In this document: positions 11,985-25,400 of the stretch, in pieces | Layout: every line of letters begins with the position of its first letter | How positions within the stretch are numbered: the first letter of the stretch is position 1 | From: Cordia subcordata | Lineage: Eukaryota > Streptophyta > Magnoliopsida > Boraginales > Cordiaceae | Direction: 5' to 3' | Assembly: GCA_028554755.1 (NCBI GenBank) | Contig: JAPTOF010000001.1 | Span: forward strand, 39,823,501-39,887,500 | DNA length: 64,000 nucleotides | The notes under the pieces: generated by a model | The model's input: the letters and a program-made list of their open reading frames with translations, nothing else | What the model was told of the DNA's origin: nothing | Databases searched by the model: none | Position numbers and translations under genes: made by a program

Positions 11985-12246
11985 TGTTAACATAATAAAT
12001 AAATAAATCAATATCCTCTTCTCAAGCTTAAGTTTTTAGATGAGGTGGTCACTCTAACATAGTATTAGAGCCTGGAAGCCAAATGACACAGGTTCGATCC
12101 TTACCACCACCCATTTAATTAAATTGTCTATGTGCAAGTTCTAAACAAATTATGCTGCACGTGAGGGGGCATGTTAATATAATAAATAAATAAACTAATA
12201 TTCTCTCTATAAGTTTAAACTTTTAGATGAGGTGAAAACTCTAACA
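11985..12246 (+). mobile_element. SMART/TRIM miniature LTR element, 262 bp
   Basis: Two 75-bp terminal direct repeats (11985-12059 and 12172-12246) both begin TGTTAA(C/T)ATAATAAATAAAT and end ACTCTAACA. Straight after the left repeat is TAGTATTAGAGCCTGG, a mutated initiator-Met primer site (TGGTATCAGAGCC). Straight before the right repeat is the purine tract GAGGGGGCA. The 112-bp interior has no coding capacity. This is the layout of the smallest known non-autonomous LTR elements. Related interiors occur at 27751-28112 and 44395-44490. Confidence 0.75.
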
Positions 12247-12385
12247 TACATATTTTTTTTTATTATTTACAGCTTATGAGCCCCAAATAAGTTTAGGCAA
12301 ACATGTTGTAAAATTCTAAATCCAGTCTCTATTGGAAGCATCCACTTTCATATTATGATGATGGTAGAGTTATGTTATTAATTAA

Positions 12386-13459
12386 GGGCTCGTTTGGTAA
12401 TGCTGTCAAAAATTTTTAAAACGAAAACTAGAATCATAAACAAAAAACTATCAACAACAATTATAAACAAAAACTGTAAACACGTTTGGTTAAATTATAA
12501 AATCTATAAACAAAAACCAAAAACATGTTTGGTTGTCCATAATTTTGTCTCTTATTTTTCATTTTAGTATTTTATGTTAAATAGAACACATGAAAATATT
12601 TGAAAATATTTTGTAAAAGAACAATGAGAATATTATAAACTTGATTTATTTTCTTTAAAATTATAATTTCAAAAAATAAGTTTAATTGTTTTGAGAATAT
12701 ATTTTTATTTTTGATTTTGAATTTGTTAAAATTTTCATTTATTATTTTATTAATTTATTTTTTAGAATGTTTCTAAAAATAATAAATTATTTTTAAAAAA
12801 TATTTATAAAAATAATTATTTTTAAAAAATAATTTTAATTTTAATTCTTAAAATGTTTTTAATTTTCTAAAACTAATTATAATTTATTAAAATATTTTTA
12901 AAAATAAATTTAACTTATCAAAATAATTTTTAAATGTAATTGTAATTTATTAAATTTTTATAATTTGTAAAATTATTTTTTAAATGTTTATAAATTAAAA
13001 TTATTTTCAAAATATTTTTAATTTATTGAAAATATTTTTCAAAATATTTTTTATTTATTAAAATTATTTTTTCAAAACATTTTTAATTATTTTTTGAATT
13101 TTTTTATAAAATTAATTTTATTTTAAAAATATTTTTGAAAAATTATTTTTACAATAATTTTTTTAAAAAATATTTTTTAAATAATTTTAATTTTAATAAT
13201 TATTTTTCAAAAAAATTAATGAGTTCATATGAACTTTAAAAAAATAATTCTAAAAGATATTCAACACAAAGTGAATAAAAATTTTAAAAACTTGTTGCCA
13301 CAACCTGAGAAAACCACTTTTTCTTGTTTATTAAAGTTGCAAAAGCAGGTTGTTCGTTTTTGTTTTTCCAGAAAACGAAAACAGAAACAAACGAATTGAT
13401 TTTCATATTTTGATTAACAAAAATAGAAAACTGAAAACAGCAACGATACCAAAGGAGCC
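12386..13459. mobile_element. Non-autonomous DNA transposon with short TIRs
   Basis: The left end GGGCTCGTTTGGTA (12386) and the reverse complement of the right end, TGGCTCCTTTGGTA (ending 13459), match at 12 of 14 bases. The interior is very AT-rich, made of TTTTTAAAATAATTTTA-like runs, and non-coding. No convincing target duplication was found, so the superfamily is uncertain. Confidence 0.5.
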
Positions 13460-15635
13460 ATTCGCGAGGGGTGGAGCCAATCTTACAAATGGACCCCGCC
13501 ATCAATTTTATTAGGCATGTGCAAAAAAAGGCGAAGTACAGGCTCCAATAATTTTATTGCACGTGCAAAAGGACTATTTTTAATTACTTTGTCAAAAAAT
13601 AAAAAGAATTTAAGCAGAAGATTGCTGCACTCATATTGAAAGTACCTAATTGCTCCGATCATACAGATACAATTAATGTAACAATTCTATTATTATTTTG
13701 CCACCATATTCATCTTGCTCGTGAAGAGTTAAAAAGAAGTGAGTGTTCCAATTGCTTGGAATGCACAGATCTTTTCTTCTTCTTTTTTTTTTTTTTTCCG
13801 ATTTAAAGGAGGCAGCACGAAATGAAATTAGATCAATATGAGGGAAGAAACCTCTTTATCTTCCCATCAACTTTTTTAAGTGGATTTGAAAATTCTTCAA
13901 TCTCGTGACGTCTTACAATGGAAAGTGTATTAAAGTCCGTTATTAGCTATCCAACCCCAAGGGGTAGATATTTTGTCCATTCATGCAAGTAGAGAGAACT
14001 ATTACAAACATTGATTCACGTCATCTTTCAGATCTCTCGCCTGTTAATCGAAAGGAAAGTCCACATTTGTGGGGAACGGGAGACATGGCAAATTCACATG
14101 CAAATTGCCTTTTCACTGCATTCACGTAGTCCTTTCAACAGTTCTGGTCTTCACATTGTTGGGGCATGTAAATGATCACCCAGACTTTGCAACTGTGTAA
14201 ATGATCACCCAGACTTTGCAACTGTGTACAACAATTTTGGGGAAAAAAATAAAAGAAAAAAAGTTACTCAAAGAAAGAAATACGGTATGCATGTCTCCAT
14301 GGATGTATTAGCAGTAAGAGTCGAGCCAGATGTGATTCAATAATGAGGTTTAATGTAATCTACTGTTCTAAGTTGAATACTCTAACTTACCTGTTAATTG
14401 AGTTGTGGGGTTGAACTTTACTATTAAAGATAGACAAAAAAGAAATACAGAATGCACGTTTGAGGGGTGTACTAGTACCACTATAGTAGATTTTTCTTTG
14501 TCCAAGTAATATTCATGAACCTAATGGAACATGTGGCCATGAGGTATTAATATTCAAAGATGAAACCAGGATTTTAAATTCTGAAGGGAAAAATTTTAAC
14601 ACTTACAAAATAATTTATATGTTACAAATATTTCAAACAAATGCGCAATGCATTTGAAATAATTATTGACAAGTATCAAAACACCCGGTTGAAAAGTTAA
14701 CTTCACATTTGCACTTGCAGAATGCACGCAGTTACTGGATGAGCTAGATGACATGCATTATATTACTTGGGTGAGTGCCAACTTCCCCAATCAATTTGAA
14801 CTTTTTCATGCTTTTTTTTTTTTGGCAATACTTTATTTTTATCCATATTTTTTTCATGCTGTTAAATTTTACCAAACAAAACTTATGGTTGTTAAGAATT
14901 TTGAGGTTTCATTTTAAAATTAAATCAAAAGCATAGTAGTCCACAAACCTTATATAGTGTGGATTTAAAGTTTAAGATTTTCCTATGATAAATGAAAGTA
15001 TATTCTAATGCTCCTCTCGTGTGTGTGATTCAATGACAACCTAGAAGAAAAAGCTCAACAAAAATAGACAGATACAAGTCACTTGTGGACAACATGAGAT
15101 TAGACTGAGATAGAAAATCTCCGAAATCTATTATAGTAAACTTGAAGATCGGACAATTTTAAAATCTAAACAAAAATTCCCGAGAAAAAATAACTTTATT
15201 TTATTATACCTAGAAGTAAAGCGCCCAATGCAAACATTAGCTGGACGAGTACATTTGGCATTTAACCGCTAATTAATACCTAATTAAGCGTGGAAACATT
15301 TACTAATAATATCAAATAAGGCTTCACGTAAGTTAACAATTACTAGGCTTTGAATAAAACCAAGCTCCCAACCCACCAAAATTTAATGTACATTATAGCA
15401 TGGTCCCCTACTTCAATAACACAATTTTTGCTCTTTAATTAAACGATTCTTCTTGAGCTCTGCGCATGACACGTACAGCCAGCTAGTCCTTGATGAAGGG
15501 AAAAATATCTTTCCTTTATTTAAACCGACATCAATCTAGATGAGTAATATATTATTTTCTGTAATTTTTGATAAGTACATGATTTTGTCTAGTGAAATTA
15601 TATCCCAGGTTAGACAGAATAAAGCGTATTAGGAC
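13460..15635. other. Intergenic, no gene seen
   Basis: AT-rich spacer. The only clear structure is a 29-bp perfect tandem duplication at 14168-14196 and 14197-14225 (units begin GTAAATGATCACCCAG). No coding or RNA gene is supported. Confidence 0.5.
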
Positions 15636-16230
15636 TAGAGGTGTGTATTAATAAGGAAAACCGGTTACCAAATCAAAATCTTGAGTACGGGAAATTGGGT
15701 TTGGAGAATCAAGAAATTGGGGGGAAAAGCTGGGTTTCAAAAAAAAAAAAAAATGGGCACACAAGTTGGGCATTGGAATTAAGTTTAAATTTCGAAAAAA
15801 ATCTGATTACCTAAATTATTTTATACACACACGCACACATATCATTTGCTCATACACACACATATATATTATTTACTTATCATATACTTTGGATTATATA
15901 ATTTATTTATGTTCTTGAAGTTTGAATTATGTTATTCTATGAGTTTGGTTATATATTTTATTTATGTTTTGAAATTCGAATTATATATTTATGTTTGTGT
16001 TTTAAAATTCTAATTATTCTTACAAGTTTTGTTAAAATTAGTTTTGATTTTTTTTTATAAAAAAATTGAGAATTGTCCAATCTTAGTGATTCTTTCTCAT
16101 TCTCCATTTTTCTGAATTATATTTTCTGGTGGTGAATTGAGATGGAGAACAAAACAAAATCTCTTTTCAAAATCAATTTGGTAAAAGAAAATTATTGAAT
16201 GGAGTGGAAATTCCCTAACGAACACTCCTA
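15636..16230. mobile_element. hAT-type MITE, 595 bp
   Basis: The element starts TAGAGGTGT and the reverse complement of its end starts TAGGAGTGT, a hAT-like TIR. It is flanked by a perfect 8-bp duplication ATTAGGAC (15628-15635 and 16231-16238), the hAT hallmark. The interior is AT-rich, with CA/TA microsatellite near 15827-15870, and has no coding capacity. Confidence 0.75.
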
Positions 16231-16240
16231 ATTAGGACTA

Positions 16241-19200
16241 ACTAGAAGGTTAATTTTTCTAACGGATTCAAACTTACGATGTGAGAAATGGATATATCCA
16301 CATTGAATAACTTGTCTCTTTTTTTTTCCCGTAAATTATACCATACACCCAAAATATAGTAGACCAAAGGTATATGGTACACTGCTCAATAAATCTCACA
16401 ATCCAACTATCGAATCAACGTGAAATTTAAAATGAGTTCAATTTCCTCAGACTGGCGAACACAACACAACACAATAATTTGATCCTCGATCAAACATTGG
16501 TAATACCTCCTTACTGTAAATTCCAAAATTATTCACAGATTGTAAACATATTTTAAAAATTCATAAACATATAATTTATCAATGTGAATACATATATAAA
16601 TGTATATATATATATATATATGTAATATAATATTATAGCAATAGATAAGTAAATTGTAAACAATTAAAAATTTTGAACATAAAATGTTAAAATTGTAAAC
16701 ATATAACATGTGATTTGTAAATAATTAAAAATTATAAAAATATAGTATTATAATATAAAAATTGTGAAACTCATAAAAATAAATATTGTGAGATGCACAA
16801 TACTAAGTGAGTGCAAATATTAGGGTGCACAGTATCTGGTCTCTTTTTTTTTTCCTCTCCTTTCTTTTTTTCCTTTTCTTTTGGTCGTAGAACCTCCTTA
16901 GGATTGGCTGGTCCTTTAGTTTTAAAATTCAATTCAAGCACATTTTACAAAATAAAATTGTGTTAAAACTAGTGTATGAGCCCCCATGATGTCGCCATGT
17001 TATTTGTTTATTTTTCATTTTACATTTTGATTAATGTAGATAATTATAGGGCTAAATGCAAATCACTTTTATTAAGAAAAAGATTTTAATATATTAAAGG
17101 TGTACTTTTCTTTTAATCGAAATAGTCATGAAATTTAAGAATAATAAAAAGATTAAAAGTCAAAAAATGAAGTTATCTTTTGAATAAACTTTGATCAATT
17201 TGTCAACAATAAAAAAGTTGTTAGAAGAAAAATGAAATATAAAAAAATTGATGAAACAACATAGAGTGCCACATTTCACCCATCCAAACATTAAACAAAA
17301 TTTTGGAAAATGAAAAAATAACCATAGAGTGCTACGTGGCACCCTAACTTGCAATTATAAAATTATTTAACATAATTAAAAAGTTGAATAGAGAACCACA
17401 CAGGGTGTCATCAACTTAATTAACATTATATTTTATGTAATGGAAAATAAAAAGGTTTAGATTCAATAAATTAATTTATCTTTTGAAGAAATAAGCTGCC
17501 AATTTGTCCATCTTAAGAAAAATAAATAAATATATAAAGAAGCAACCACGTGTTTCCTTGTTTAATCATTAGCAGAAAACGAAAAAAATGAAGAAATACT
17601 CATCTCAATAATTAAACAGAGAAAGAGAAAAAAAAATTATTCTCAATTATTGCACAACTAAATTCATGGAACAATGGTACTAGTACTTGGTTTCTAAAGA
17701 AAGGAAAATTCTTGGCTTCTTTACCGTTGTTTGTGAATAGTATGCTTTTTGTACTTAAAGAGAAGTACTTTCTCTTGCAGGACTTTCACTATGTTTAAAC
17801 ATATCCCTCTCGTCTGCTGCAAATTATACCGTTATCCAATTGTACTAATGTTTATTCATTTATTTAAACTTGATACAAATCTTGTCGAGCCAAAAACATT
17901 GAAGGAAACATAGACACTTTCATAGTTTAGCAAGGTCAATGGACTCTCTTTAAAAATCCTTCAAAGATTCCTATATTTCAAACTAGGTTAGGATTATCGA
18001 CTAACAACTTACTACCATCAAAAGTTCGGATTTTCTTTTTATGTCCTCTCACTACAAATATTGCTTAGCTTCGATTTTCATCTTGTGTCCTCTAATTACA
18101 AAAATTGTTTAATTATTGACTGACTTGATGCGTGTGTTAGATACCGTAGTTTAAATTACTTAAATTACTCTAAATCCCAAATTTAATGCTATCTTACTCA
18201 AACAATCTCTTTCTTATAATATCTCGGAAAAAAAAATCTTCCTCGTAATAGAATGATTTAGGATCCAAATCCCGATCATCACTCTTCGAAGGAGTAACTT
18301 CACCATTTGAGCTTCCATAAACCCCAAACTAATGTTACTTAAACTGAATTCCTCATGACATAATTGATCTGGCCCCTCTCGAAGTTATATGTTCTTCACT
18401 GGGCAAAAGATCTTGGAACACTCTCCAAGTCTATCCAATTCTCAGCGTGCTAGATGATTAATGATGTTAATAATAAGTCTTTTCTTCAATAATTTGACAT
18501 ATGATAATCTAAACTAAGAATCAAACTAAATAAAGAACACTGATTCTCTTATATGGTGAGCTAAAAAGTTGTCACAGCACACATGATATTCAGACAGATT
18601 TTTACCTTATTTCTATTAGCTGTCTGGATTAAACAAATGGCCTCCCCAAATCTTCATGCGAGGCTTTTCAAGAAGTAGACATGATATACCACATGTATCA
18701 GTGTGAAATTTACAAAAGCACCCTTCACCAACCACAGGAAATTATAGGCATACCAGCAAAGAAGTTTAACCAGAGGGTATTTCCGGGAAGAATGAGACAT
18801 TTGGATGTAATAAGCCTCATGTGATCACATGCCTGAGACTACTCCCATGTTATTATGATCTCTGCAAGCAAAAAGGGTCAAACCATTAAAAGCTTCTTCC
18901 TCTGACTGGCTAATTGACACTTAATAATCCTTTTCCAATGGCTAAAAGACGTTACGAGAGATATTCAATATTCGTATATTAATAATCCGATTAATATAAA
19001 ACGATTCAGACAGTTTACTATTTCTGAACCTCTCGCAAACATGATAACTTTACGAGATTGACGGTAAAAACACGAGATCCCTCGAGCGAAGCATGAAGTT
19101 ATTACATAGACATGGGGAAATATCTTTGTCTAAACTTTTCCAGGTCATAATATGTGAATGTAAATTCACTGAATCCAACTGCTTCTCTGAAATTGTTCCA

Positions 19201-19362
19201 TGATACTACTGAGTACATCTGCAGCCAGCCTCAAGCTGGTCAGAACTCTGGTTGTGCAGTTCTTCTCACTTGTTGGTTAGGGTGGCGAAAAGTGAAGAGT
19301 GGGGTTGGCCTTATCTCTAGCTCCATTAAAGCCAAAGGAGGAAAAAGAAAGATCAGTAAGAA
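16241..19362. other. Intergenic, no gene seen
   Basis: AT-rich DNA with an (AT)n run at about 16601-16621. Two related phrases around CATAGAGTGC(C/T)AC occur at about 17261 and 17324. Scattered short frames have no recognisable domain or codon pattern. Confidence 0.5.
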
Positions 19363-19888
19363 AAGAACACAAAAGCTGTGTGGTAATGGGGGCCAATGGG
19401 CAGCGAAAGTCTACCGAAAATATTATTGCATTAGTTTTATGTATCGCGCTTTTCTTTTTTGTCTTCTTAGTTGACACTCAGAATTACTTGCATCGAGATA
19501 ACCTTTTAAACTTTCCAACTTATGCCATAACGAGAGTTTCGAACTATCCTTTCCATCTACTTATGCCATAATGAAAGTTTCGCACACCGAACTATCCTTT
19601 TCATCTTCTCAACTCAGCGATAATATAATTGATTAAGAACAAAGAAGCTGTGTGGTAAGGGGGCCAAACTAAAAATTTCTTTAAAAAAAAAAAACGGGTG
19701 ATAGTCGACTCTTAACATTATAGTATTAGTTTTGTGTATCAAACTTCTCTTTTGTAATCTTCTCAACTGAAACTGAGAATTTTGTCTATCGAGGTAATCT
19801 TCAAACTTTTAATTTATGTCATATCGAGAGTTTTGCACACTGAACTGTCCTTTTCACTTTTCCAACTCAACGAGGATATAATTGATCG
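19363..19888. repeat. Diverged tandem duplication of about 260 bp
   Basis: The block starting AGAACACAAAAGCTGTGTGG (about 19364) is repeated from about 19636 (AGAACAAAGAAGCTGTGTGG). The two blocks run in parallel for roughly 250 bp, sharing TATTAGTTTT(A/G)TGTATC, a TTCAACT/CAGAATT block and GAGAGTTT(C/T)G. The first also has an internal repeat of TTATGCCATAA(C/T)GA(G/A)AGTTTCG. No coding role is seen. Confidence 0.6.
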
Positions 19889-20288
19889 TGATGCTACAGT
19901 ATTTGAGTTTCACTAGCCACTTCATTGCAGAAGAAAATGCAACTTCCCCACTTGGGATTCGAAGATGACTATCCATAGTACATTTCAATGCTGGCAATTT
20001 TTTGTCATGCTAAGTCATTATTCGAACTTTGACCTCGGCTCTTGAAAACTCAATCAATGAATCAAGCCACTGACAGATACGAGTAAAAATTGCCTTATGA
20101 ACGAGCTTTTGTCCTTTAGCTCCCAGGTGTCCATGTGCTGTTTTCATTTTCTAAACAACAATTAGCTTATTTGCTTTGGCTTCACCAGACCACTCTCACT
20201 TTTAATATTATCACCGTCCAAACATTTACTAGCAATACAAAAGACCTCAGATTAATAATGAGTTGAACACTAAAGCTCTCCAACTTGT

Positions 20289-20296
20289 TATATAAA
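20289..20296 (+). promoter_or_regulatory. TATA box of the DUF1645 gene
   Basis: TATATAAA lies 70 bp upstream of the ATG at 20366, a normal plant distance with a 5' leader of about 40 nt. Confidence 0.6.
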
Positions 20297-20365
20297 CCAA
20301 CACAAACTCATGCAATAGTTCCATCATAACTCATTCTCAAACTCCAGTCCTTCAATCTTTCTACC

Positions 20366-21091
20366 ATGGTCTCTCTTGAGCCTGTAAAAGTTACCTCTAG
20401 ATCCATCGATGCACCCTCAAGCCCCCGAATTTCTTTCTCTGCAGATTTTCTTGATGAGGAAAACTTCATTTCCATTGCTCCAAAATCCCCAAGGGAGAAA
20501 GAGCTGTATGAAGCGGAAAGAGAGAGAGCGCGTAATGCAGAATTCGAATTTCTGTCAAGTAATTTAGCCAGCCAAACCATGATAACTGCTGATGAGTTAT
20601 TCTGTGAAGGTAAACTGCTTCCGTTTTGGCAAATGCACCATGCTGCCGAAAAGCTCAACAAGATTAGCCTTAAGACAGAAAATGCTGAAGATCAGAGAGC
20701 GAAAGAAGGCGAAATGAACAGCAAAGATGAGTGTAGAATGAATTGGTTTCTTGATGATGATCCATCTCCTAGGCCACCTAAATGCACTGTTCTATGGAAA
20801 GAACTATTGAAATTAAGAAAGCAACGCGCTTCTACGCTGTCACCTTCGTCTTCTTCCTCTTCTTCCTCCTCTTCCTCGAGCTTCCTGGCCAATATTGTTC
20901 CGGGAGAGGAAAGAAAAGAAGGGCCAGGAAGCAAAGAGAAGCAAGTTAATAGGATCAAGAAAGGGTTGGAGAGGACTAGATCAGCTACCATAAGAGTAAG
21001 GCCTGTAATCAATGTGCCTATATGCATACAAGGGAAGCATAGTGTACTCCCTCCTGTGCTTTCCCTTAAGAAAGGAAGACTAGAGAGGTGA
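20366..21091 (+). CDS. DUF1645 family protein, single exon
   Basis: This is an intronless 241-residue protein of the plant-specific DUF1645 family. The family is poorly characterised, and some members are linked to stress or hormone responses. Visible family features are an N-terminal Ser/Pro region (SSPRISFSADFLDE), the block FEFLSS followed by MITADELFCEGKLLPFW (residues about 55-87), and KCTVLWKELLKLRKQR (about 138-153). A 12-residue Ser run follows near residue 160, then a basic C-terminal part ending LKKGRLER. No signal peptide or membrane segment is seen; the basic tail suggests nuclear localisation (inference). The start is well placed: ACCATGG context and a TATA box upstream. The reverse-strand frame over it (20692-21111) is a shadow. 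Confidence 0.88.
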   Translation: MVSLEPVKVTSRSIDAPSSPRISFSADFLDEENFISIAPKSPREKELYEAERERARNAEFEFLSSNLASQTMITADELFCEGKLLPFWQMHHAAEKLNKISLKTENAEDQRAKEGEMNSKDECRMNWFLDDDPSPRPPKCTVLWKELLKLRKQRASTLSPSSSSSSSSSSSSFLANIVPGEERKEGPGSKEKQVNRIKKGLERTRSATIRVRPVINVPICIQGKHSVLPPVLSLKKGRLER

Positions 21092-21111
21092 GAACAAGGA
21101 GGTGAAAGCAA

Positions 21112-22479
21112 CTTGTAGAAATGTTTAGTGCATTCTTTTTTTCCTTCAGATTTATTTGCATGTTAATCTTCTTCATTTTCTTTCCCTTTTTTCTTTTTCC
21201 CTCGATATTTCCTGTTCTTTTTTAGATTGAGTTGCTTCTACTGCATCTGATGAACTACAATGTAAATGCTGATGAACTACAATGTAGATGCTGACTTTAA
21301 TTTTTGTCCAATGTACCAAGAACCAATTTCATCTTATTTCACTAGGTTAAGTTTAATTTGGCCTATTTAGCTTATTTTGTATCCCTGATGCTGATTTTAG
21401 TCTTTCTTCGATTAATCAAAAACTAATGCTTTTTTGATTAAATTAATCAAAAACTTAAACCTGTGATGCAAAATTGTGCAAGGTAAGTTTGTATGTAATA
21501 GACCTTCAAGTGAGTGCCATCCTTCCTAGAATCTTGCGCATAACTGGAGTTTCGTAAACTAACATTGTCCTTATAATGATCCATAAGATACGAAAGCCGG
21601 AACTTTTTGAATCTAACAATCACTTGTTAACCAGAGGAATCAGAACAGAATATGATAAATATCTAGGAGATAGTGATCATTATTATGGGGCAGAACAACA
21701 ACAGGAATCACAATGGCTCTTGTAGATGGTTTCTGCCTTTTGAGGAATTTAATATCAGATCAGCCATACTTAAGTATATGTATCACAGAAGAATCCTACT
21801 TTATAACTTTTCAGATTATCATTTTGTCCGCTTGAGATTCTGTTGTCTTTTTCAAAAGATTGCCCCTAGACAAAGTGGAGGCAACATATATGTCTGCAAC
21901 AGGATGGGAATGTGTAATTAGGAAATTTCCAGATACAATTCTTCACAATATTCCATCAATTAGAAAGTAAGAGTCCCTCAAAATAACAATCACAAGACAA
22001 ATTTTCAATGATTAACCAGCCCTGTATTTGAAATACATGGTTAAGAAATAGTAATAAGAGAATCACTTTGTTTGAATATTAATCTTACAGGATTAGATTA
22101 TTAAGCACAGCTGGCATCACTCAGAGGTGCATATGGAAATAATGTAATTACGTTACATTTCAATTACAAATTGCAGATACAAACAAAAACACCGAGGAAT
22201 TGCAAGAATGATATAAACAATTGAAAGAAGAAAACCATGTATACACATCCAAGGTAGAAACCTCGAGGGGAAAAAGGAAATATTTACATCTTGGAGACCA
22301 TTTTTCGGTATAAAAAATATCAGTTCCCTTTGGAGAACGGAGAAGTCTGAATGTGGTCAGGTGCCCCAACTTGTACAATTGCTTTAATCAGAATTGCAAA
22401 ATTGGCAATGGAGAACATTGAAAAATGTTCATACCTTAATCTTGTATGGTTTTCACCAGAGCGAGATTACATGATTCAA
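21112..22479. other. Intergenic between two convergent genes
   Basis: The stretch holds the 3' end of the DUF1645 gene and the 3' untranslated region of the minus-strand LRR gene. It has pyrimidine-rich DNA (21130-21230) and a short direct repeat, (T/C)GATGAACTACAATGTA(A/G)ATGCTGA, at about 21247 and 21270. No separate gene is supported. Confidence 0.5.
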
Positions 22480-25400
22480 TCATGATTGGGGTGGTAACAG
22501 GAATGGATTCCCAGGAGAATACCTACCAAGATAGATGACACACTAATTAATTGAAATGAAAATCGGAGGCAAGAAAGAAATGAATACCAGATGATATATA
22601 ATCACCTCAGGTCCAGTCCTGGTTTCCCGATCAGGTCGGTTGGTATATGGCCGGTTAGATTATTGTTCTGCAAGAAGCTGACAGAAGATAATACCATGTC
22701 AGATATGTCAAATTCCTATTAGAATTTTGGGAAAAGAATAGGAGAATTTATATTAGAATTTCAGGTTGGTTCTTCAGTAGCGAGTACAGATGATTACACA
22801 CCATGCGAAAATTTTAAGAGCTGAATTGCTTAATTTCATAGTAGAAATTGCAAATATTGCCAGATTTCAACGAGAATGAAGCCATAGTGATTAGTAGATG
22901 TCATTCATCAAATTAAGTGTGAGCATCGTGAATATAACTTTACTCTGAATAATCTGACGATCAGAAATGTAGTAGGTTGATCATCTTATTTCTCAGAAGC
23001 CAGAAGTATGACCGCATTTAAATTTTGAGGATTCAACAGGAAATGACAAAGTACTAAGAAAAGATTGAAGAAAGCTGTATTACTAGTAATCACTGGATGA
23101 GCAACTTAGTCATCATGACAAAATGGTGAAGAAAAATCAATACAATAGTTTGGGAGGGAAAAAGAAAAGGCCTCTACAGAACCTCATCACCCTCTCTCTC
23201 TCTGTCCAAACAACACTTCCGCAGAAAATAAAAATATACATGACTGGACAAGATCAACGTGGTGATATAGTTTGCTATTTTTATCAATTACACTACACTA
23301 TGTGGCATCACTAGAAGTTTGTGCAATAAATGCTTGAGAATATAAGGTATATGACGTACTGCTAGGTTGGAAGTGCCCTAGAATGCATTATAAATCCTGA
23401 AGTTATCAGTGGCAGCAACAGGTTCAGCAAAGCATTTTATTAATAGTTTAACATGAATCAGAATGGTCCCCAGAGATAAATTTAGATTGTGTTAGCAACA
23501 GATCCGATATAGATACACATAAGCATATTCTCAAGAATAGTAATATTGAAAGAAATTCTCTCAAGGTTCACTCGATGAGAATATTTACTCATGCCAGTCT
23601 CAGGCTGGAATAACTTCTGGTTTTTTTTGCAGAAATGTTCTCAATTCTCACATTTATTCATGACAACTACGTGCAAGCTACAAATTAGTAGTGGAGGAAA
23701 AGTATAGAAAATCAAGGGCATGGACAAGATTGGACTACGATACAACTAAACACAATCAAACATTCCAGCAGCAAAGGATACAAAAGGGGAAAACTGTTAG
23801 CTCTTGCACAAATATCTGAGTTATATTTAGACAACTTATGGGTTGATAAGCTCCTGTTTTGACTAAATTAATCAGTTACTACTTTTAAAAGGGTGCCTAT
23901 TTCAGCTTAAACCTGCAGCTGATGATATTAGGGTATAACTAGAAGTTTATACTTGGAATTAGATAGCATTTTTGATTTGGTGCTACCCCTCCATTTTCTC
24001 TCTTGCATTTGTATTTAAGACCTACATATACTGTTCTATACATCTCATTTTGGCCTGTGACTTAAGAACCAAAAAGAGAACCTCTACCACTCTGAGGTAC
24101 ACACAAAATATTGTTAAATTTAGGATGTTTGTTGCTTCCTTGCCATAGTGAAAAGCCAACCCACCACAGCCAATCATTAGCACCCAAGCTTGCTGAAGCC
24201 CTTGCAAAGATCTTGGAGGCTGCCTGGAGAACTAAACAAATGGATGCATCCTAGCCACTGAATCAAACATTAACTAATCAAGCATTAACTAATTTTTTGA
24301 TATATTTCTTGCTTCTAAAAATCTGCCAGCTCCCCAGTTTCCTTCCAGGACAAAGTTTTCTGCACCTAATTCCATAATCCAAAATGGGCCTCCATCTGAA
24401 TATTTACAAGTTTTTTTCTGAATTCTGAGTAATTTCTTCATTTTGAATAGCTAGCCGAGTAATTTCCAAAGGTTGCTCTACTGCACAGTCTGTAGGTCTC
24501 CAGCCCACAAGCTCCGCAGGAGCTACTCTGGGTAGACACCTTCATGAGAGAATTTTGAGCAGACTTCAAGCACAACAACGCTATAAATAACTAATCAACT
24601 TCATGAACATGTTACAACTCATACTCATATAAGATCATGGGATTAAGGGATAGCTCAAGTGGTTGAGACTATCTCCCCCAAGCGTGAGGTCCTAGGTTCA
24701 ATCCCATGGGGGGTGGGGGCATTTAACAAAAAAAAAAAAAAGAAAAAGAATACTCGTCTAAGATCATATCTTCTGTGACACCAATCCTGCATAGACAACA
24801 GACAGATTTGGGGAAGGAAAATACTTGAATGAGAGTAAAACTTACAGTTCCCGCAAGTTTGTGATGTTTCCAAGTGATGGAGGAATCTCACCACTCAGCT
24901 GATTGTCCTGCAGATGTCTGAGTGAATATAAAGTAGATCAGCATATAGAAACAACTATCTGAGGTCACAGGGTTCTAACTATTTGTATAATGATAAGTTC
25001 AAATAATAACAGAAAAGCCTTTAGTAGCATTATGATGGGATAACAATTAAAAATGGTTTGGTACTAGTAGAAATCATAGAAGTTCATCAATTTTATCTAC
25101 ACATTAAGTTATATAGGCAAAGGTTTTCAAAGATTAACATCATAGATGCCAAGAAGGTGAGAACAAAGAAGTGGAGTGGCCCAAGACTCACAAGATCTCC
25201 AGTCTCTTTAATGGACTGAGATCTGGAATAGATCCTGATAAACCATTGTTCCCAAGCCAGCTGCAAAGAGCAAAAGCGTGTCAATAAACAGATTCATATC
25301 CTCAATCTCAGAGCACATGAAGTTTCATTTTCACCTACATGCCACTCAGTGCTGTCAATTCAGAAATGAATGGTGTTATAGATCCAAAAAGACCCAGACT

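Noticed and set aside
19154..19571. Two overlapping plus-strand frames near a tandem duplication
   Set aside because: Low-complexity and not kept in the second copy of the duplication; treated as chance frames.
20692..21111. 139-residue minus-strand frame with a Glu run
   Set aside because: It is the reverse complement of the Ser-rich DUF1645 coding sequence; no domain and no promoter.
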